Positions 58,671 to 64,000 of a stretch of 64,000 nucleotides of DNA are shown piece after piece. Below the pieces are notes generated by a model. That model saw nothing but the letters and a program-made list of their open reading frames with translations, did not search any database and had not been told where the DNA came from. Position 1 is the first letter of the stretch, and each line of letters begins with the position of its first letter. The DNA is taken from positions 1,693,764-1,757,763 of the forward strand of contig VUYV01000146.1 in assembly GCA_008711295.1 (NCBI GenBank), read 5' to 3'. This DNA is from Anarhynchus alexandrinus. Its lineage: Eukaryota; Chordata; Aves; Charadriiformes; Charadriidae. A program made the translations under genes and the position numbers.

Positions 58671-58862
58671 ATGTTTGAAAATCCTGGCTTTAGAGATGTC
58701 TCAGATTTCAACAGCCTCCATGATATTTCTGATGACAAACTTCAAAGGCTCAGTGATGCAGGAAGCACAGTAAAATATATTAAATGGGCTGGACTCTTCT
58801 TGTTCTCTCTGCTGTTACTTCTCTTCTTGTTCATCTCAGAGCTTAGAAGTCAGAAAAGGTGA
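58671..58862 (+). CDS. Hypothetical 63-codon single-pass membrane protein or exon
   Basis: I do not recognise this protein. The frame starts at ATG 58671, six codons after an in-frame TAA. An acidic, polar N-terminal half (MFENPGFRDVSDFNSLHD, then DISDDKLQRLSDAGS) is followed by KYIKWAG and one strongly hydrophobic helix of about 20 residues (LFLFSLLLLLFLFI), then a short basic tail (ELRSQKR). A lone C-terminal helix with a Lys/Arg-rich end is a plausible membrane anchor. The stop overlaps 'cagaaaaggtgatc', where AAG|GTGA fits a splice donor, so it might be an exon instead of a complete gene. No convincing splice acceptor or promoter is seen. Codon content is ordinary for AT-rich DNA, and chance remains likely. 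Confidence 0.22.
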   Translation: MFENPGFRDVSDFNSLHDISDDKLQRLSDAGSTVKYIKWAGLFLFSLLLLLFLFISELRSQKR

Positions 58863-59394
58863 TCAAATCTAGGAGGGGTTTTTTTGGAAACCACCTAAAA
58901 GAAAGTGTGAACTCCTTGTTCCCCAAGTATAGCAGAGACCAGCTCCCAAATCTCTGTTCTGCGCTGACTTTCTTCAAGAGCAGAAGCAGCTGATACAGTC
59001 ATAAAGGGAAATAGCACACTGTGTATACAGGTAGTTACTGCAGTTCCTTCACAAAGGAGAATATGCCGTTATTAAACCACATACCACTAGGTTTTCCAAA
59101 GACCAAAGCTAACCCCAGCTGGGTTCAAGGATTTTCAGAGGTGAAGTAGCTTCAGCTTTTGGAAGTTGATAGAGATGACACTGATGACACAAGCATACCA
59201 AATCACACCTAAAATACAGGTCTCTCCTAAAAGGAAGTGACGTCACATTTGTATCCATTTTTCAGTGGAATTAATTCCTGACAAGAAGCCCAACAGTAAA
59301 GATTCTACTGCAATAATATGACCTATACAAGGCAATCTTCTCATTGAAAAAATCACTCTGAGATAATAAATTCTATTCCTGGCCTATCATTAAT
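58863..59394. other. AT-rich sequence
   Basis: Nothing recognised in this stretch. Confidence 0.5.
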
Positions 59395-59668
59395 GACAAT
59401 AGAACAAGAGGAAAGTAGCTTCAAGTAGCGCCAAGTGAAGTTTAGATTGGATATTAGGAAGAATTTCTTTACTGAAAGGGTCATCAGTCATTGGAACGCA
59501 TTAGCTAAGGCAGTGGTGGAGTCCCCATCCCTGGAGGTATTTAAGGGTCATGTAGACATAGAGCTCAGGGACATGGTTTAGTGGTGGGCTTCTCAGTGTT
59601 AGGTTAATGATTGGACTAGATGATCTTACCGGTCTTTTCCAATCTAGGAGATTCTGTGATTCTGTGAT
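59395..59668 (+). mobile_element. CR1 LINE copy G: 3' end, 274 bp
   Basis: Plus strand from 'acaatagaacaagaggaaagtagcttcaag' (ORF2 C-terminus) through 'tttagattggatattaggaagaatttctttact', 'ccctggaggtatttaagg' and 'gggacatggtttagtggtggg' to the octamers attctgtgattctgtg. The 'acatggtttagtgg' block ties it to the F2 3' UTR type. It is more diverged than copies A-C, with the frame broken by small changes. Confidence 0.9.
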
Positions 59669-61530
59669 GATCATAAGAATTAGCTGTAACTAAAGATTAG
59701 CAAAAGACAGCACAAAGTTACCCATTCTATTAGCTTCTAAGACATAATACACACTTTTCAGAATCTACAAAATAAAGTAAAAAGGGAATAGGGCTCTTTG
59801 TTCTACCCACTGGCTAGAAAGGAGAGGCTAGACAGCTAAGCAGCAAAAATATAGTTCCTGGGCAGCTGACTGACCACCAGTTGAACAAGTGTTCAGACCA
59901 AAACTCCTGTTTGCTTTCCTTGTCAACTGGACAGAATTACAATAAGCTATTTTGGAAAATGCAGATTTTTTTTGGAGGGAGATGTAGAAGACAGATGGCA
60001 GAGGGGGGATGGGGAGAGGTGAAGCTTGATATTAGCAAATGGAAATCTTTACAAGCACAATCTCCTGCTTCAGTAGTAGGCTCTAGATCCCTGCCACCAG
60101 CAATAAAATGGAAATCGAAGAAGGCCATGACATTTGTGAACAGAAAGAATCAGGGAGATATTTGTAACCAAAACTGGTCACTAAATGACCAAAATTAAGC
60201 ACTGAAGTGATTAATCACAAATGTGTTAATCGTACAGTAGGCTGTTCATTGCTACATTCTGGTTACATCTACATGTCCAACATTAAACTAATTGATTATT
60301 TCTATTTCAAACATTTCATGTCAGAGAATAAACTAAAATATCACTTATTTTATGTAAAAGAATTCCTAAAGAATGTGAAATGACAGTTCCTATGATTTTA
60401 AGAAAGCAGCATTAAATACAGAGATAAATTTTACTGCTGCAGGTTTTTTCAAGTATTTTTACTAAAGCCAGCCCCTCAAAAATTTGCTGGATATCAACTG
60501 TAGAAATGTCAAACTGTAGAATGGTCAATTCATCTAAGAACGGCAATGAGTGGTACAGGAGGGGTCCTATCCTAGTCCTGTTCCATATAACCAAAGACAA
60601 CAGAAGCTGAATCCAGCAGTCTCTTCCACGTGCACCCCTGAAGCTCTAAAGAGATCACCGAATTATTTATACCAATGTGAATTGCGCTGTATGTATACAA
60701 TCCTTTAAACTTGGTAGAAGTTTGGAACAGCTTCCTTGAAACTGAAGCTTTTCAATTAAGTATGTGTTAATTTATAGACAGTCTTTTTGCACATTTATGC
60801 AATGGGTTTTGACAGTCTATTTTGCCAAAGAGGCATCATATGAATATTCATTGCTGCTGCAAAGATAGCAAAACACTGAAAGAAGCAACACAGAGGTTAT
60901 TATCTGTGTTGATTTGTGTTTCTTCCTGAGTTTTTTACGTCAGTTCTATCCTTGACCTGTTCCTATTTCTCTTCTTTGATGAAAGTAAAACAAAGTCTTA
61001 CCTTTGGATAGGATTTGAGAACTGTACCTATATTGCCCATCATCATCTAGTTCCAATAATTTGCTTGGAGTCACTTAGCTGTATGCTACACACAGAAAGG
61101 ATCGAGTATAATACTTGCCTGACCAACTCCAGTTCATCTTCTGAGTTTGTTTAAAAGGATCATCATAAAAATGTGTGGGTTTTAGAAATGATGGAGTGTT
61201 TCAATAGTTTCAATTGGACAATGTGGAATGGAAAAAGATGATTTATTACAACTTTCACCTTTTAGCAAGTTGAGACCAACTGTTTTATATGGCGATGAGT
61301 CATCTGTTGGCAGCGCAGAATCCTTATGCAGAAAATAAAAAAATCTCAACCAGCCATAAGTGCTCGTTCTTAAACTCTTTATCATTTACATTTGGATTGC
61401 TTAACCAATTTCGCCAAGGAAGAGAAAGGGCACCTTGATTGTTCATTTTTCAGCTATCTGGCCTGAACAGATGTGGAATGGGTTTCTTAAGCTATGTTTT
61501 GACCATTACTAATGGTCTTCAAGCCTTCTG

Positions 61531-61546
61531 AAAAAAAAAAAAAAAA
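61531..61546. repeat. Poly-A run
   Basis: Sixteen A in a row. Confidence 0.9.
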
Positions 61547-62607
61547 GGCAGGAGGGTTATTAAAATGAGCAGATGTATAAGCGTGTCTAATGGCTTTAAG
61601 TCACCAAGCTGACAGACACTGTAGCTGCATCCCAGGCTCAGGAGTTTGCGTTTTTTTTATTGAACAAACTCAAATCTCTTCTCATAGTTATTAAGTTCTG
61701 TTAATAACTATTGAATATAAAATACAGTTCTTCATTTCTTCAACACACTTCAATTGCTCAATCACGTTGAAACTTACCTTATGTCAGAGTCTGACTGTAT
61801 GAATACAACAAACTGCCAGCTGCGAAGCATTTACCTAGCCCATTGATACCTCCACCACTCTCTTTTCCTAAACAGGCTTACAGAACATTCAACTGCAGAA
61901 CTAAATAAAAGACTCAGCTAAAATTGGAATACAAGTTCTGAATGTTATCCTTGCAGGACTGCTATTATTAAGTATATGAATACCCAGAAGCCACCATCTA
62001 GATATGGGCATGCCATTATGACAGGCACAGTAGAAAATCATAGAAGATTCAGTGGGTTTATTATTTATAAGGCCAACAAAGAATGAGAAGTCAAATGACT
62101 GAAGTTATAAAAAAGATCAGCAGTGTTGCCAAAAAAAAAAAGACAGACTGCAGTTCACACTGTAACCTGCACTGAATCCTTTAAAAACCATATGAATTGC
62201 AATATGAGGTTGGATTTGATAAAAGATTAATCTAGTATCTCATAATAAAAAAAAAAAATCATATCTGTGTTTCGAAAGGAAGGTTTGCTTAAAAAGTTTG
62301 AATTAAGTTTTGTAATGAAGGAATCCACACCAAATTAACACAAATCTTTGGTATCTTTACAGTCTACAGGGAACATTTATACTATTGAACTTATGTGACT
62401 AAATTAGACTCTTCAAAAAAGGCTGTGCTGTATTTATTCACACCAGAAATGTATTCTCCTCAGGGGCAATTTGAAGTACCAAAGTGGAGATATTTCCTCT
62501 CTAAGACTTTTCCTTTCTTTATCTATGTAAAAACATCTGTTTCCTGGACTTTAACAACAGTTATCAGAAGGTAGTGCTTGAATTACAAGTTCATTCTTAG
62601 TAGAAAC

Positions 62608-62629
62608 AATAAATAAATAAATAAATAAA
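62608..62629. repeat. (AATA)n microsatellite
   Basis: Five tandem AATA units. Confidence 0.92.
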
Positions 62630-62654
62630 CAGCTACTTCTGCATTTTCCCTGTT

Positions 62655-62684
62655 AAAAAAAAAAAAAAGAAAGAAAGAAAAAAA
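62655..62684. repeat. Poly-A/(GAAA)n microsatellite
   Basis: Poly-A followed by GAAA units, 25 bp after the (AATA)n run. Confidence 0.9.
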
Positions 62685-63682
62685 GTTGGTATATCTTTTT
62701 TAAGGAATGAGAACTCCTCTGTTTCAGAGTCTTCTACCACCAACTGGACATCAGTCAGTAAAGGCCCATTTCTGCAGGGTCAATTGCTCCAAAAATTCAT
62801 ATGTGAAAATTAAACTGAAAGGAGGCAGCACCTTTTGGCAACGATTTTAGATATTATATGCCTGAAAAATACAACTGTGTACGAAATGAGCATGGTACTA
62901 TTTGCAACCACAATACTTTGGATAGAGGAGGAGTTAAGATGTTATAAGGATACCTGGGACATCTTCCCACAGCATATTTTTTAAACACTTGCCAGTTTCT
63001 GCAAGGTCCTTCCAAAGGGAAAAAGATTAAATGCTCCTAAATATTTTTATGAACCTTAAGGGATCAGTTGTATCTGGCACAGGGAGTTTAGCTCTATCCA
63101 GAAAGGAGAACTCCAGAAGACAGAGCAATCATTTCTACTCCCTTGCTTCAATTAGATGCAGGAATTCTAGTGTGAGAGCCCAAGAATTGTGTTCAGCTCA
63201 TCTCCACATTCTGCCTCACAGGAGAATGCTACAACCAACTGCAAGAGCAACATTTGCTCCCTTGTTTCTCAAGCAACCCACTGACACCAGAATCAAAAAT
63301 CTCCTTTCATTTACATTTACCTCAGTTAAATTTGCCTAAATGTAATGAAATAAAGCTACAACAAATTAAGTCTGCTTTTAAGCCAAAGCTAATACAAATG
63401 GTGTTACAAACAAGACAGAAAAAATGCATTCCAAATTAATAGCAGTTTACAACATATCTCTAAGTCACAATATATGTCTAGTGATTTGTCATTTAAATTC
63501 CCTTCATCAGTTATATATTAAAGAAAAGGGCTGATGTTTTGGTTAAGGTACTTGATCAGGGCTGAAAAGATGCCATTTCTTTTTCAACTCCTCAGAAATC
63601 TGTGGGCAAGTCACGTCACTTCTAAAAACTCGTGTATTAACCACTTTATATCAAGATATATTCCTTGGAAAAGATAAATATT

Positions 63683-64000
63683 TCATAGAATCATAGAATG
63701 GTTTAGGTTGGAAAGGACCTTGAAGATCATAGAGTTCCAACCCCCTGCTATAGGCAGGGACACCTCCCACTAGACCAGGTTGCCCAAGGCCACATTCAGC
63801 CTGGCCTTGAACACATCCAGGGATGGGGCCTCAACAACCTCTCGGGGCAACCTGTTCCAGTGCCTTACCACCCTCAAAGTGAAAAACTTCTTCCTAATGT
63901 TCAATCTAAACCTGCCCTCTTCCAGTTTAAAGCCATTCCCCCTCATCCTATCACTACATGCCCTAGTAAAAAGTCCTTCCCCAGCTCTCCTGTAGGCCCC
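63683..64000 (-). mobile_element. CR1 LINE copy H: 3' end, continues past the window
   Basis: Octamers (tcatagaatcatagaatgg) begin at 63683, followed by the D-type 3' UTR ('cactagaccaggttgcccaaggccacattcagcctggc') and ORF2 C-terminus up to the window edge ('agctctcctgtaggcccc'). It is closely similar to copy D over 42775-43082. Its 5' extent cannot be seen. Confidence 0.93.

Larger units (their letters stand above)
59669..63682. other. AT-rich sequence without recognisable gene
   Basis: Frames of up to 105 codons (59881-60198, 63031-63339) lack recognisable features. Simple repeats are listed separately. Confidence 0.5.

Noticed and set aside
1..64000. tRNA, rRNA, CRISPR array, operon or riboswitch
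   Set aside because: I found no cloverleaf-compatible A/B-box pair, rRNA-like block or regularly spaced direct repeat. The window is vertebrate nuclear DNA.

Overview
This is an AT-rich, gene-poor stretch of a bird nuclear genome. The lineage call rests on repeats. At least eleven pieces of CR1-type LINE carry the avian 3' signature: terminal octamers of the ATTCTATG/ATTCTGTG type next to a conserved 'GGTTGGAAGGGACC' block. Long terminal repeats (LTRs) of avian endogenous-retrovirus type are also present. The density of long CR1 copies hints at a CR1-rich lineage such as Piciformes or Bucerotiformes, but that is inference. I found no exon, tRNA, rRNA or CRISPR array that I can identify with confidence. 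Every recognisable coding signal belongs to a retroelement and is broken.

Layout. 1-2674: AT-rich DNA with an old degraded CR1 (about 1294-1790). 2675-6799: a retroviral-type LTR split into two halves by a 3.4 kb CR1 (copy A, minus strand), with near-identical 5-bp flanks outside the composite. 6805-18586: mostly unique sequence with a 3'-less CR1 fragment (copy I), a 22-bp inverted repeat bracketing 13191-14130, and a solo LTR at 14608-14923. 18610-20008: CR1 copy B (plus strand) with the best continuous reverse transcriptase (RT) frame. 28587-29331: CR1 copy C, about 98% identical to A and exactly 25,800 bp away. 32796-37910: three solo LTRs, all plus strand, about 5 kb in total. 42767-45217: CR1 copy D, interrupted by a 528-base assembly gap. 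48256-49502: CR1 copy E, the 5' half of an element joined to a bare 3' octamer tail. 53733-56940: CR1 F1 (a 3' stub) placed head-to-tail with F2, an internally rearranged mosaic that keeps a 5' UTR and the ORF1 start. 59395-59668 and 63683-64000: CR1 3' ends G and H; H runs off the window.

How the parts work. A complete CR1 encodes ORF1 (N-terminal Cys/coiled-coil region, then an SGNH-esterase-like domain) and ORF2 (apurinic-like endonuclease, then RT). It inserts by target-primed reverse transcription, which leaves 5'-truncated copies. Three subfamilies can be told apart here by their 3' ends: A/B/C; D/F1/H (and probably E); F2/G. The points most worth a second look are the F2 mosaic, a 22-bp duplication shared by A, B and C that recodes the ORF2 C-terminus, inverted repeats at two CR1 5' junctions, and a 63-codon single-pass membrane-protein ORF at 58671-58862.
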